Assembly (NCBI GenBank): GCA_001897295.1
Contig: MKSN01000001.1
Span: 248,001-312,000, forward strand
From: Candidatus Saccharibacteria bacterium 49-20
GTDB taxonomy: Bacteria > Patescibacteriota > Saccharimonadia > Saccharimonadales > Saccharimonadaceae
Reading direction: 5' to 3'
DNA: 64,000 nt
This document shows positions 26,703 to 34,450 of this stretch, piece after piece (position 1 is the first letter of the stretch; every line of letters begins with the position of its first letter). The translations under genes were made by a program, and so were the position numbers. Under the pieces are notes generated by a model that worked only from the letters and a program-made list of their open reading frames with translations, searched no databases and had not been told where the DNA came from.

Positions 26703-26738
26703 TCAATTCTCAAGTGAGAATGATAACCATAATCATGT

Positions 26739-26823
26739 TGGTGCGGATGAAAGGACTTGAACCTTCACGCCTTGCGGCACTAGCTCCTAAGGCTAGCGTG
26801 TCTACCAATTCCACCACATCCGC
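26739..26823 (-). tRNA. tRNA-Leu(UAG)
   Basis: On the minus strand the acceptor GCGGATG (26823-26817) pairs with CATCCGC, followed by A and an encoded CCA (26741-26739). The anticodon stem CTAGC/GCTAG encloses the loop CTTAGGA, giving anticodon TAG. A long variable arm (TGCCGCAAGGCG) and a TTCAAGT T-loop fit a class II leucine tRNA. Its 3' end faces the GC-rich block. Confidence 0.95.
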
Positions 26824-26952
26824 ATGATGAGTGGATGTTTTCACATCTCTGTTAAGTGTAGCAAAAATACTACATAAATAAAAGATGTTAGAGGGGGTTC
26901 TCGATGATACCGTTTGTGCTAGAATAGTAGCAATAGGAAAAAGGACGGGGAA

Positions 26953-28554
26953 ATGAATAAAATTGCGTCGTATTTGAGTCAACATTTATCCGGTGAAGTC
27001 TCAAGTGCTCAATCGCTTCGTAAGCTTTACTCAACTGACGGTGGGATTCTATCAATTGCGCCGGAAATTGTTGCATTTCCTCGCGTAACCAACGATATCC
27101 GAAAGGTTGCGCGTTTTACGTGGCAGCTCGCTGAAAAAGGCCACACTGTTGGCGTGACGGTGCGTGGCTTTGGCGGTGATACTACCGGGGCCTCTATTGG
27201 TAAGGGTATCGTTGTTGACACCTCAAAGCAGCTTAACGGTATTATTGAAATCGCGGCAAAGGATAAACTTGTGCATCTTCAGCCGGGTGCATCTTTGTCG
27301 GTCGTGGAAGAGGCATTGAAGTGGCAGGGGCTTGCGCTCCCAGGCGCATCACACCGTGGGCTTCGTGATGTATCTGTCGGTGGTGCAATTGCAAACGATA
27401 GCCTTGGTGCTGATGGTAGCGTTTCAGACGCAATCAAGAAGCTCGAAATCGTACTTGCAAACGGCGATATTATCGAGACCGGCAAGTTGAGTCGCCGTGA
27501 AGTAAGCAAAAAGCTAGGCCTTCAAACTTTTGAGGGTGAAATTTACCGTAAACTAGAGGGTCTCATTGAAGATAACGACTCGCTTATTAAGCAGCTGGCT
27601 GACGACACAACTCGTGACAACACCGGCTATAAGCGCATTTCGTCGGTACGTGCAAAGGACGGCTCGTTTGATCTCACGCCACTCTTTATTGGGAGCCAAG
27701 GAACACTTGGTATCATTTCTGAAGTAGTGCTCAAGACAGAATTTTATGCACTCGATGAAACAATCGCGATTGTCGTGGCGGACTCACTCCAGACGGGTCG
27801 TGACCTATCGGATCGCCTTATGGAACTCGAACCAGCTGAGCTGCGCATTATCGACGGCGTATTGCTTCGTCGTGCCGAGAAAAATGGCGCGTCATTCTCA
27901 CTTCTTGGATCGGTAGAGCGCGTTGGTGCGGTGGTGTTGGTTCGATTCAACGACTTTAGTACGCGCGCACAAGACCACAAGCTCAAAAAGCTCAAGAAGC
28001 TTCTCAAGAAGATCAACATGGCTTCAATCGACTCAACCGAACGCGATCCAGCTGATTTCAAGCCATTGACCCGCCTTGGTCAAACCCTTCAGCTTGGTGC
28101 AAGCGACGACAAGGTGGCGATGCCAATTATTAACGGCGTATCGGTACCGGTAAATCGCTGCGAAGAGTTTGAACTTGCGGTTCAGGATCTAGCTGCGAAG
28201 CAACACATCGAGCTTCCACTCGAATACGATGCGATTGCCGGTGTGTATAATGCGTTCCCGCTTCTGAGCCTCGACTCAGTTGCTGACAAGCAAAAGATCT
28301 TTAAATTGCTTACCGAATATTCGACACTTGTTGACAAGTGCGGCGGTGCATTTACCGCGGACGGTGCCGAGGGGCGCCTGAAGGCAAATGCTGCTTGGGC
28401 AACACTTGATGAAGCGCACGCGCGCCTATACGAACAAGTACGCGAAATCTTCGACCCATTCGGAACGCTCAATCCTGGCGTGAAGCAAACGACTGAACTT
28501 CGTAGCCTAGTCGCCACGCTCCGCTCGACCTACGACAGCGCAAGTGTGCTATAA
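26953..28554 (+). CDS. FAD-linked oxidoreductase (GlcD / D-lactate dehydrogenase type)
   Basis: A 533-residue FAD_binding_4 (VAO family) protein. The FAD pyrophosphate-binding segment is VRGFGGDTTGASIGKGIVVD near residue 75. ASHRGLRDVSVGGAIAND and GSQGTLGIISEVVLKTE are conserved. A C-terminal FAD-oxidase domain ends NPGVK. Such enzymes oxidise 2-hydroxy acids such as glycolate or D-lactate; the substrate and electron acceptor are unknown here. An extended -10 TGCTAGAAT (26917-26925) lies upstream and GGACGGGG precedes the ATG. Confidence 0.85.
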   Translation: MNKIASYLSQHLSGEVSSAQSLRKLYSTDGGILSIAPEIVAFPRVTNDIRKVARFTWQLAEKGHTVGVTVRGFGGDTTGASIGKGIVVDTSKQLNGIIEIAAKDKLVHLQPGASLSVVEEALKWQGLALPGASHRGLRDVSVGGAIANDSLGADGSVSDAIKKLEIVLANGDIIETGKLSRREVSKKLGLQTFEGEIYRKLEGLIEDNDSLIKQLADDTTRDNTGYKRISSVRAKDGSFDLTPLFIGSQGTLGIISEVVLKTEFYALDETIAIVVADSLQTGRDLSDRLMELEPAELRIIDGVLLRRAEKNGASFSLLGSVERVGAVVLVRFNDFSTRAQDHKLKKLKKLLKKINMASIDSTERDPADFKPLTRLGQTLQLGASDDKVAMPIINGVSVPVNRCEEFELAVQDLAAKQHIELPLEYDAIAGVYNAFPLLSLDSVADKQKIFKLLTEYSTLVDKCGGAFTADGAEGRLKANAAWATLDEAHARLYEQVREIFDPFGTLNPGVKQTTELRSLVATLRSTYDSASVL

Positions 28555-28579
28555 TTTCTGAGTTGTAGCCACACCGTAT

Positions 28580-28666
28580 GCGGATATGGCGAAATTGGTA
28601 GACGCGCTAGCTTCAGGTGCTAGTGCCCGCAAGGGCGTGGTGGTTCAAGTCCACTTATCCGCACCA
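28580..28666 (+). tRNA. tRNA-Leu(CAG)
   Basis: The acceptor GCGGATA (28580-28586) pairs with TATCCGC (28656-28662). Discriminator A and an encoded CCA end at 28666. The anticodon stem CTAGC/GCTAG holds loop TTCAGGT, giving anticodon CAG. A long variable arm (TGCCCGCAAGGGCG) is typical of leucine tRNA. Confidence 0.95.
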
Positions 28667-28669
28667 AAT

Positions 28670-28697
28670 AAAAAACACCTTTTGGAGGTGTTTTTTT
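28670..28697 (+). terminator. Terminator after tRNA-Leu(CAG)
   Basis: AAAAACACCT (28671-28680) pairs with AGGTGTTTTT (28686-28695) around the loop TTTGG, and a T run continues to 28697. Confidence 0.88.
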
Positions 28698-28727
28698 GTT
28701 TGAAAGCCTAACTTGTATACTAGTGGT

Positions 28728-29261
28728 ATGGAAGAAGACGCTCGAAACGTTGTCGATAAATACCGCGGACTCTCTATGGAGACTATTATTGAAGATCTTG
28801 ATAAAACTCGTAGCGAGCTTGAAGTAGCAGTCGAGAACATTGAACGGGACTTTAATATGGGTACCATTGTCCGCAATGCGAATGCATTTAATGTGGCGAA
28901 GGTGCATGTCATTGGTCGTAGGCAGTGGAATAAGCGTGGCGCGATGAAGACTGATGCGTATTTACATATTGAGTATCACCAAACCGCGGCAGACTTCTTC
29001 AAGCAGATGCAGGCGAGTAATCGTGAGGTCATAGCGATTGATATCGTTGAGGGTTCCGAGCCGCTCGGGGGCGTACGGCTACCTTCCAATGCGGTGCTCG
29101 TGTTTGGCTCGGAAGGTGAAGGGCTGAGCCGGGAGGTACTTGAGGGCGCAAAACGGGTGGTGCATATTGAACAATTTGGCTCGACCCGCTCTGTGAATGT
29201 CGGAGTCGCATCGGGAATAGCGATGTACGCCTGGGTACAGCAAAATCGATTGACACGCTAG
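28728..29261 (+). CDS. SpoU/TrmH-family RNA methyltransferase
   Basis: A 177-residue SPOUT methyltransferase. NIERDFNMGTIVRNANAFNV is motif 1, LVFGSEGEGLSREVLEGA motif 2 and SVNVGVASGIAMYAW motif 3, which builds the trefoil knot and SAM site. The short N-terminus lacks an extra RNA-binding domain, so the target (tRNA or rRNA ribose) cannot be told. TATACT (28716-28721) lies 6 nt before the ATG, so the gene is leaderless. Confidence 0.88.
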   Translation: MEEDARNVVDKYRGLSMETIIEDLDKTRSELEVAVENIERDFNMGTIVRNANAFNVAKVHVIGRRQWNKRGAMKTDAYLHIEYHQTAADFFKQMQASNREVIAIDIVEGSEPLGGVRLPSNAVLVFGSEGEGLSREVLEGAKRVVHIEQFGSTRSVNVGVASGIAMYAWVQQNRLTR

Positions 29262-29278
29262 ATGTAGCGGTTCATACT
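29250..29278 (+). promoter_or_regulatory. Consensus-type leaderless promoter of the gene at 29285
   Basis: A perfect TTGACA (29250-29255), a 17-bp spacer and CATACT (29273-29278). The ATG follows after 6 nt. The -35 box lies inside the end of the SpoU gene. Confidence 0.75.
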
Positions 29279-29284
29279 AAAGAC

Positions 29285-29911
29285 ATGGAAGACACCGGGT
29301 ATGAATTTAGCCAGGTGCACGTCTTGCGACACAGTTTTCGGCCGAACGCGTTTTTAAGCAAACAATTTGAGGAAATTGCACCGGGGACTCAGGCCCCCTT
29401 TGTTATATATGGCAGTGACGAAAGGGTTATTCCGTTGTTTGATGTGGGATCGCGAGCTTTTCAATCGCAAAGTTTTAACGCAAATGCAAAAGTGGAGCGA
29501 AATAGTCATGGTAATTTTCAACTTGAATCCGGGCTTGATGCGCATGTACTCATCTCGCGCAGAAAGGGCGCGGTTGCACTTCGTCTTGTGATGAACGTGC
29601 TCTACACGGCGCAATATAAAGAGCTTCTTTCTGTAATGAATGATATTAAAGTGGGTGAGCGAGCTTATGCGCCCGGGTTATATGCAACGCAACTCTATGT
29701 AGATATGCCTTTTTCAAAGCTTGCTCCAGAGCCGTCGGTCCGAAAGTCGGTAACCGATTTTCGGGCACTACTTAAGGATAAGGAGTCGAGAAGGCAGTAC
29801 CAGGTTTTTTCTACTCCACAATTAAGCAGCCTAACTGCCCAGCGAAGAATCACGTCGCCGCCTTCAGTTGAGGGCACGAGGTCCACGCTTGACACCTTGC
29901 CTCACCCCTGA
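29285..29911 (+). CDS. Unknown protein, 208 residues
   Basis: I do not recognise a family. The protein looks globular, mixed alpha/beta, with no signal peptide or membrane helix. The C-terminal 60 residues are charged and probably disordered. It ends in TGA, one of the very few such stops here. It has its own strong leaderless promoter and lies between the SpoU gene and hisS. Confidence 0.6.
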   Translation: MEDTGYEFSQVHVLRHSFRPNAFLSKQFEEIAPGTQAPFVIYGSDERVIPLFDVGSRAFQSQSFNANAKVERNSHGNFQLESGLDAHVLISRRKGAVALRLVMNVLYTAQYKELLSVMNDIKVGERAYAPGLYATQLYVDMPFSKLAPEPSVRKSVTDFRALLKDKESRRQYQVFSTPQLSSLTAQRRITSPPSVEGTRSTLDTLPHP

Positions 29912-29934
29912 AAACGTGCGAGAATAAAGAAGAT

Positions 29935-31227
29935 ATGACAGCACTATCCTCACAACCCTACAAAGGGACTCGCGACTATTATCCTGAAGATAAGCGAGTT
30001 CAGAATTATATTTTCGAAACCTGGAAGCGGGTTGTTGAGCAATTTGGCTACGAAGAGTACGGTGCGCCAATTCTTGAAAACCTCGACATTTACGCAGCCA
30101 AAAGTGGCCAGGAACTTGTAAACGAACAGACCTATACCTTCACCGATCGTGGTGGACGGACGGTCGCGATTCGTCCCGAGATGACCCCTACTATTAGTCG
30201 CATGGTGGCGGCGCGTCGCCAAGAACTCGCATACCCAGCCCGTCTCTTCTCGATCGCTAACTTCATGCGATACGAGCGCCCTCAGCGCGGCCGTGAACGC
30301 GAATTTTGGCAACTTAATGTTGACGTCTTTGGCGTTGATGAAATTGCGGCAGACGTCGAGATTATTACTATGGCCGATACGATTCTTAAAGAATTTGGCG
30401 CCAAGTCGGGTGATTACGTGATTCGTATCAACAACCGCAAATTTATTCACTACATGATGGCAGAGTACCTTGGGCTCGATTCAGTCGGTGCACTTCAGAT
30501 GACAAAACTGTTTGATCGCCGCAACAAAATTACCGAGCAAGACTTTGATGAACAAGCGCTGCAAATTCTTGGTGAAGCGCAGGCAGATGACATTGCGAAA
30601 ATCAAGCAAATCATCGATGCGAATTCAATCGACTCACTTCCAGAAGAGCTACAGCGTGCCGCAGCTATCGATGAGATCCGCGCGGTTTTCGACGGGCTTA
30701 CTAAGGCGGGCGTTGACGGGGCGGTATTTGACGCGACTCTTATGCGCGGGCTTGATTACTACACGGGCACGGTCTTCGAGGTATTTGATACACACCCAGA
30801 TAACAACCGTTCGCTCTTTGGTGGTGGCCGATATGACGGTCTTGTGGGACTTTTTGGCGCAGAGCCAATTAGTGCGGTTGGTATGGCGCCAGGTAATACT
30901 ATGATTGAAAACTTCCTCGACGTACACGGACTTCTTCCGGCGAATACGTCAAAGACTGATGTATACGTGGTGGTAATTGGCGATGCGCTCGATGATGCGC
31001 GCTGCGTTGCTTATGAACTTCGCCAAGGCGGCCTGAACGTAGAGGTTGATATTACCGGGCGAAAGCTCGACAAGCAGATTAAGACCGCGGTAAAGAAAAG
31101 CATCTCGCACCTCCTGTTTATTGGTGCACAAGACGCCGAGTCTGGCCAGTACTCACTCAAGAACGTGGACGACGAAACCGAAGAAAAGCTTTCCTCGGAA
31201 CAGATTATCGAAAAACTTCACGCCTAA
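29935..31227 (+). CDS. hisS: Histidyl-tRNA synthetase
   Basis: Class II synthetase that charges tRNA-His. Motif 1 region KGTRDYYPED near the start, RPEMTPTISRMVA and FMRYERPQRGREREFWQLNVD (motif 2), and the HisS-specific LMRGLDYYTGTVFEVF are all visible, as is GGGRYDGL (motif 3). A C-terminal anticodon-binding domain ends the 430 residues. Confidence 0.96.
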   Translation: MTALSSQPYKGTRDYYPEDKRVQNYIFETWKRVVEQFGYEEYGAPILENLDIYAAKSGQELVNEQTYTFTDRGGRTVAIRPEMTPTISRMVAARRQELAYPARLFSIANFMRYERPQRGREREFWQLNVDVFGVDEIAADVEIITMADTILKEFGAKSGDYVIRINNRKFIHYMMAEYLGLDSVGALQMTKLFDRRNKITEQDFDEQALQILGEAQADDIAKIKQIIDANSIDSLPEELQRAAAIDEIRAVFDGLTKAGVDGAVFDATLMRGLDYYTGTVFEVFDTHPDNNRSLFGGGRYDGLVGLFGAEPISAVGMAPGNTMIENFLDVHGLLPANTSKTDVYVVVIGDALDDARCVAYELRQGGLNVEVDITGRKLDKQIKTAVKKSISHLLFIGAQDAESGQYSLKNVDDETEEKLSSEQIIEKLHA

Positions 31228-31237
31228 CGCCGCAAAC

Positions 31238-31266
31238 TTGCCAGCCCCCTTCACCTCTGTTATACT
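31238..31266 (+). promoter_or_regulatory. tig promoter
   Basis: TTGCCA (31238-31243), a 17-bp spacer and TATACT (31261-31266). The ATG is 9 nt downstream with no Shine-Dalgarno sequence. Confidence 0.7.
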
Positions 31267-31275
31267 GGGTGTAAT

Positions 31276-32580
31276 ATGAAGACGACTGTAAAAAACCTAT
31301 CCGAGACCAAAGTAGAATTAACTATTACACTTGATGCCGCTGCATTGGCTGACGCCGAAAAAGTTGCACTCGTAAAGCTGAGCAATACTGTAAAAGTACC
31401 TGGCTTCCGCCAAGGTAAAGTCCCTGCAAGCGTTGCTGCGAAGCATGTAAACCCTCAAGCACTCCAAGAGCAACTTCTTGACGATGCAATTAGCAAGGCT
31501 GTTGCTGAAGCATTCTTGGCTGAAAAGATTCAAGCCCTCGACCGTCCATCGGTCGACATTAAAAAGTATGTTCCTGGCGACCTTCTTGAGTTCACTGCAG
31601 AAGTCGATGTTCTGCCACCGGTGAAGCTTGGTGACTACAAGAAGCTTGGTGTAAAGGCCGAAAAGGTAACTGTGAAAAAAGAAGACATCGCTGATGTCAT
31701 TGACCGTATGCGCGCAGGCTTTGCTGAAAAGAAAGAAGTCGAGCGTGCTGCGAAAGATGGCGATGAGACAGTTATTGATTTCGTAGGCAAGAAGGGCGAT
31801 GTGCCATTCGATGGCGGTACGGGCACCGACTACACCCTCAAGCTTGGTTCTGGTCAGTTTATTCCTGGATTTGAAGAAGGTATTGTTGGCCACAAGGCAG
31901 GCGAGACATTCGACCTTGAACTTTCTTTCCCTGAAGACTACCACGCAAAAGACCTCGCAGGCGAGAAGGTGACGTTCACAACTACTCTTAAGAAGGTTGT
32001 CGAACTCGTACTTCCTAAGGAAGATGACGAGCTTGCAAAGAAAGCTGGTGACTTCAAGACACTCGACGAGCTTAAGGCTGATATCGAGCGCGAAATTACC
32101 ACCCAAAAAGAACGCGAAGCGGGTGACAAGCTTAAGGACGACCTGATTGCGGCGCTTATCGAAAAGAGTGAAGTACCTGCGCCAGAAGTACTCGTTGCAG
32201 ACCAAATGCGTTCTATCGAACAAGATTTCTCACAAAACCTCATGTACCGTGGTGTTGACCTGCACACCTACCTAGAAGCGAATAACTTCAAGGATGAAGA
32301 CGACTGGCGTGAAAAAGAAGTGAAGCCGACTGCGGTAAAGCGCACTCAGGCTGGGCTCGTGCTTAATGAACTTAGCAAGGCCGAGAATATCGACGCGACC
32401 GACGCGGAAATTGACGAGCATGTTGAAATTCACAAGCGTCAGTACGCAAACAACCCAGAAGTTTTGAAGCAATTCGAAACACCGGAGGTTCGCCGCGATA
32501 TCGCCAACCACTACATTACTGAAAAGACTATCGAGCGACTTGTCGAACTTAACGGCGGCAAGGTTACTCCACACAACTAA
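31276..32580 (+). CDS. tig: Trigger factor (peptidyl-prolyl isomerase chaperone)
   Basis: Ribosome-associated chaperone. The N-terminal ribosome-binding domain has VPGFRQGKVPASV, close to the family GFRxGKxP signature. The FKBP-type PPIase domain (about 155-245) includes GFEEGIVGHKAGETFDLEL. The C-terminal arms are helical and rich in Lys and Glu. 434 residues. It is followed by clpP, a common pairing (tig-clpP-clpX); clpX is not here. Confidence 0.95.
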   Translation: MKTTVKNLSETKVELTITLDAAALADAEKVALVKLSNTVKVPGFRQGKVPASVAAKHVNPQALQEQLLDDAISKAVAEAFLAEKIQALDRPSVDIKKYVPGDLLEFTAEVDVLPPVKLGDYKKLGVKAEKVTVKKEDIADVIDRMRAGFAEKKEVERAAKDGDETVIDFVGKKGDVPFDGGTGTDYTLKLGSGQFIPGFEEGIVGHKAGETFDLELSFPEDYHAKDLAGEKVTFTTTLKKVVELVLPKEDDELAKKAGDFKTLDELKADIEREITTQKEREAGDKLKDDLIAALIEKSEVPAPEVLVADQMRSIEQDFSQNLMYRGVDLHTYLEANNFKDEDDWREKEVKPTAVKRTQAGLVLNELSKAENIDATDAEIDEHVEIHKRQYANNPEVLKQFETPEVRRDIANHYITEKTIERLVELNGGKVTPHN

Positions 32581-32597
32581 TCTGCGCGAACATATAA

Positions 32598-32624
32598 TTA
32601 GCACTCACTTGACCTGAGTGCTAA
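32598..32624 (+). promoter_or_regulatory. CIRCE operator (HrcA) upstream of clpP
   Basis: TTAGCACTC (32598-32606), a 9-nt spacer and GAGTGCTAA (32616-32624) is an exact CIRCE. A -35-like TTGACC (32609-32614) lies in its centre and -10 TACAAT is at 32633-32638, so HrcA binding would block RNA polymerase directly. Confidence 0.95.
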
Positions 32625-32660
32625 TTTTTATGTACAATAGGTACTAGAAAAGAGGTGTAT

Positions 32661-33257
32661 ATGACCGGACCTAAAAATTATCTTGTTCCTACGGTGATTG
32701 AAAAATCTCACGATGGTGAGCGAGCGTTTGATATTTACTCGCGACTCTTAAAAGATCGTATTATCTTTTTGGGTGAAGAGGTGAATGAGCATACCGCAAA
32801 CATTGTAATTGCGCAGCTTCTGTACCTTGCGTATGAAGACCCGAAGAAAGACATCAAGCTCTACATTAATAGTCCTGGTGGGAGCGTCTACGACGGCCTT
32901 GGTATTTTCGACACCATCCAGGCAATTGCTCCAGACGTGCAAACCGTCGGTATTGGACTTCAGGCAAGTATGGGCGCCTTCCTGCTTTCAAGCGGTACCA
33001 AGGGGAAGCGCTTCGCACTCCCGAATAGCCGTATTATGATTCACCAGCCATCGAGCGGCACCCAGGGGAAGATTAGCGATCAAGAGATTACACTTCGCGA
33101 AGGTCTCTTTTTGAAGCAACGTCTTAATGAAATCCTTGCGAAGAACACTGGTCAAAAACTTTCTAAAATTGAGAAAGATGTTGATCGTGACTTCTGGATG
33201 AGTGCCAAAGAGGCCAAAGACTACGGCATTATCGACGAGATTATCACAAAAGCCTAA
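32661..33257 (+). CDS. clpP: ATP-dependent Clp protease proteolytic subunit
   Basis: Serine peptidase that forms the degradation chamber used by ClpC or ClpX. The catalytic triad is visible: Ser in QASMGAF near residue 104, His in MIHQPSSG near 128 and Asp in VDRDFWM near 177. 198 residues. The ATG at 32661 follows AGAGGTG; a GTG at 32655 is less likely. The CIRCE links it to clpC at 9034. Confidence 0.96.
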   Translation: MTGPKNYLVPTVIEKSHDGERAFDIYSRLLKDRIIFLGEEVNEHTANIVIAQLLYLAYEDPKKDIKLYINSPGGSVYDGLGIFDTIQAIAPDVQTVGIGLQASMGAFLLSSGTKGKRFALPNSRIMIHQPSSGTQGKISDQEITLREGLFLKQRLNEILAKNTGQKLSKIEKDVDRDFWMSAKEAKDYGIIDEIITKA

Positions 33258-33295
33258 CTGAATAGGGAAGCATAAGTGGTATAATTCCTCTAGTT

Positions 33296-33631
33296 ATGCC
33301 ACATAGTCCTGTACACGTATCTGCAAAAAAGAAATCTTTGAAGAAAAAAATCGACATTCATCCGTATACCGGGTTTGATCGATTGGTATTATTTGTTTCT
33401 GTGCTCTATCCTTTGAGCGCAATCCCTCAAATCATCGCTGTCTTTAGTGGTCGCACCGAAGGTGTGTCAGTACTTTCTTGGATGGTGTTCTTGGTATGTT
33501 CTGCGCTCTTCTTTACCTACGGGCTTCGTCGCAAGGTGCCCCCGATGATTGCCGCAAACTCAATTTGGGTGGTGATGGATGCGCTCGTGATTATCGGTAT
33601 CTTCATGAATGGGGCGGTGAGCTGGTTTTAA
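33296..33631 (+). CDS. SemiSWEET-like PQ-loop transporter
   Basis: 111 residues. After a basic N-terminus three transmembrane helices follow (about 28-46, 57-73, 84-105). The PQ motif in YPLSAIPQIIAVFSGRTEGV and the second-helix pattern SWMVFLVCSALFFTYGL fit SemiSWEET proteins, which dimerise to move sugars down their gradient. A sugar-uptake role suits a fermentative epibiont, but the substrate is unknown. TATAAT (33280-33285) lies 10 nt before the ATG. Confidence 0.78.
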   Translation: MPHSPVHVSAKKKSLKKKIDIHPYTGFDRLVLFVSVLYPLSAIPQIIAVFSGRTEGVSVLSWMVFLVCSALFFTYGLRRKVPPMIAANSIWVVMDALVIIGIFMNGAVSWF

Positions 33632-33684
33632 GAAGCGCTCATGGTAGCATTTCAGGTTGCGTTGATTTATTTTAAGGCATAGTA

Positions 33685-34263
33685 ATGACTGAGTTCTCAC
33701 CACTTAAAGGATTCTCCGACGCACGCGCAGTGCAGCGGCTTAATCTTCAGCAGGCCCGAACCCTAGGGTATCAGAATCCGGAAGATCTCTACGACCCTCA
33801 CAATATTCGCCTCGTATGGCGACAAATGAAACTCTTAAAACAAAATCCTCAAAACTATGAAGGGGCGTTCTTCGATAACTGGATGGCGGGGTATGTGCGT
33901 ACCGCGGAATGGACAATCGACGACGAGATCCCATTTAGTTCCGATATTGCTCGGGGTAGATTGAGGGAGCTGCAAGAAAGTGGCATGAGTATTGATCCGC
34001 TGCACAAACTAGGCGTAAGCGCATTGATTGTCAGTAACCGTCTTGATGAAGATATGCAGTACGACGTCGTAGAGCAATTACTTGATCGCGCGATTGACAG
34101 GGGTATTGCCCTTGGAAATAGGGCAGTGAATATAGTAGTGACCGAGCCGGATCCAATCCTTGAAGCCGTGCGAGATCACGGGTTTCTCGCAACCGGTCGC
34201 ATCGCAGACTATCCAGGGAGTACGAGGACTCGTCGTCTTTATACAAAACCCCTTGACTCGTAG
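33685..34263 (+). CDS. Possible GNAT-family acetyltransferase
   Basis: 192 residues. The C-terminal half (EQLLDRAIDRGIALGNRAV, then IVVTEPDPILEAVRDHGFLA, then YPGSTRTRRLYTKPL) has the shape of a GNAT acetyl-CoA domain, with a helix ahead of a strand and the final hGF...G...Y segment. The acetyl-CoA loop R/Q-x-x-G-x-G/A is not clear, so the call is tentative. It ends just before the rpoB promoter. Confidence 0.4.
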   Translation: MTEFSPLKGFSDARAVQRLNLQQARTLGYQNPEDLYDPHNIRLVWRQMKLLKQNPQNYEGAFFDNWMAGYVRTAEWTIDDEIPFSSDIARGRLRELQESGMSIDPLHKLGVSALIVSNRLDEDMQYDVVEQLLDRAIDRGIALGNRAVNIVVTEPDPILEAVRDHGFLATGRIADYPGSTRTRRLYTKPLDS

Positions 34264-34281
34264 CCTAAAAACGTGCACAAT
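34253..34281 (+). promoter_or_regulatory. rpoBC promoter
   Basis: TTGACT (34253-34258), a 17-bp spacer and CACAAT (34276-34281). It overlaps the end of the GNAT-like gene. The predicted leader is about 163 nt. Confidence 0.65.
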
Positions 34282-34287
34282 GGGTAC

Positions 34288-34450
34288 TAAGAAGTAGTGT
34301 AGCCCTGGGTGTCTGTGCCCGCGAGAAAGTACAGATTATCGCAAAAACGAATGTGGCAGTTCGCGAATGCACCAGAGGTTAAGGGAATCTTCGGCGCCAA
34401 AGAAAACCCTTATATTAAACCCAATTAATTATTGCGAGGTCCATTTATAT
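34288..34450 (+). promoter_or_regulatory. Long leader of rpoB, possibly structured
   Basis: No gene fits in this stretch. Possible pairings include CGCGA near 34319 with TCGCG near 34360, and CCCTGG near 34303 with CCAGAGG near 34371, enclosing an arm of about 60 nt. In most bacteria rplJ-rplL and the L10 leader precede rpoB; here they are absent and rpoB has its own leader. GCGAGGT precedes the ATG by 10 nt. Confidence 0.4.

Noticed and set aside
31318-32223. Long minus-strand frame (301 codons) inside tig
   Set aside because: Antisense shadow rich in Phe, Leu and Cys; no sign of independent coding.
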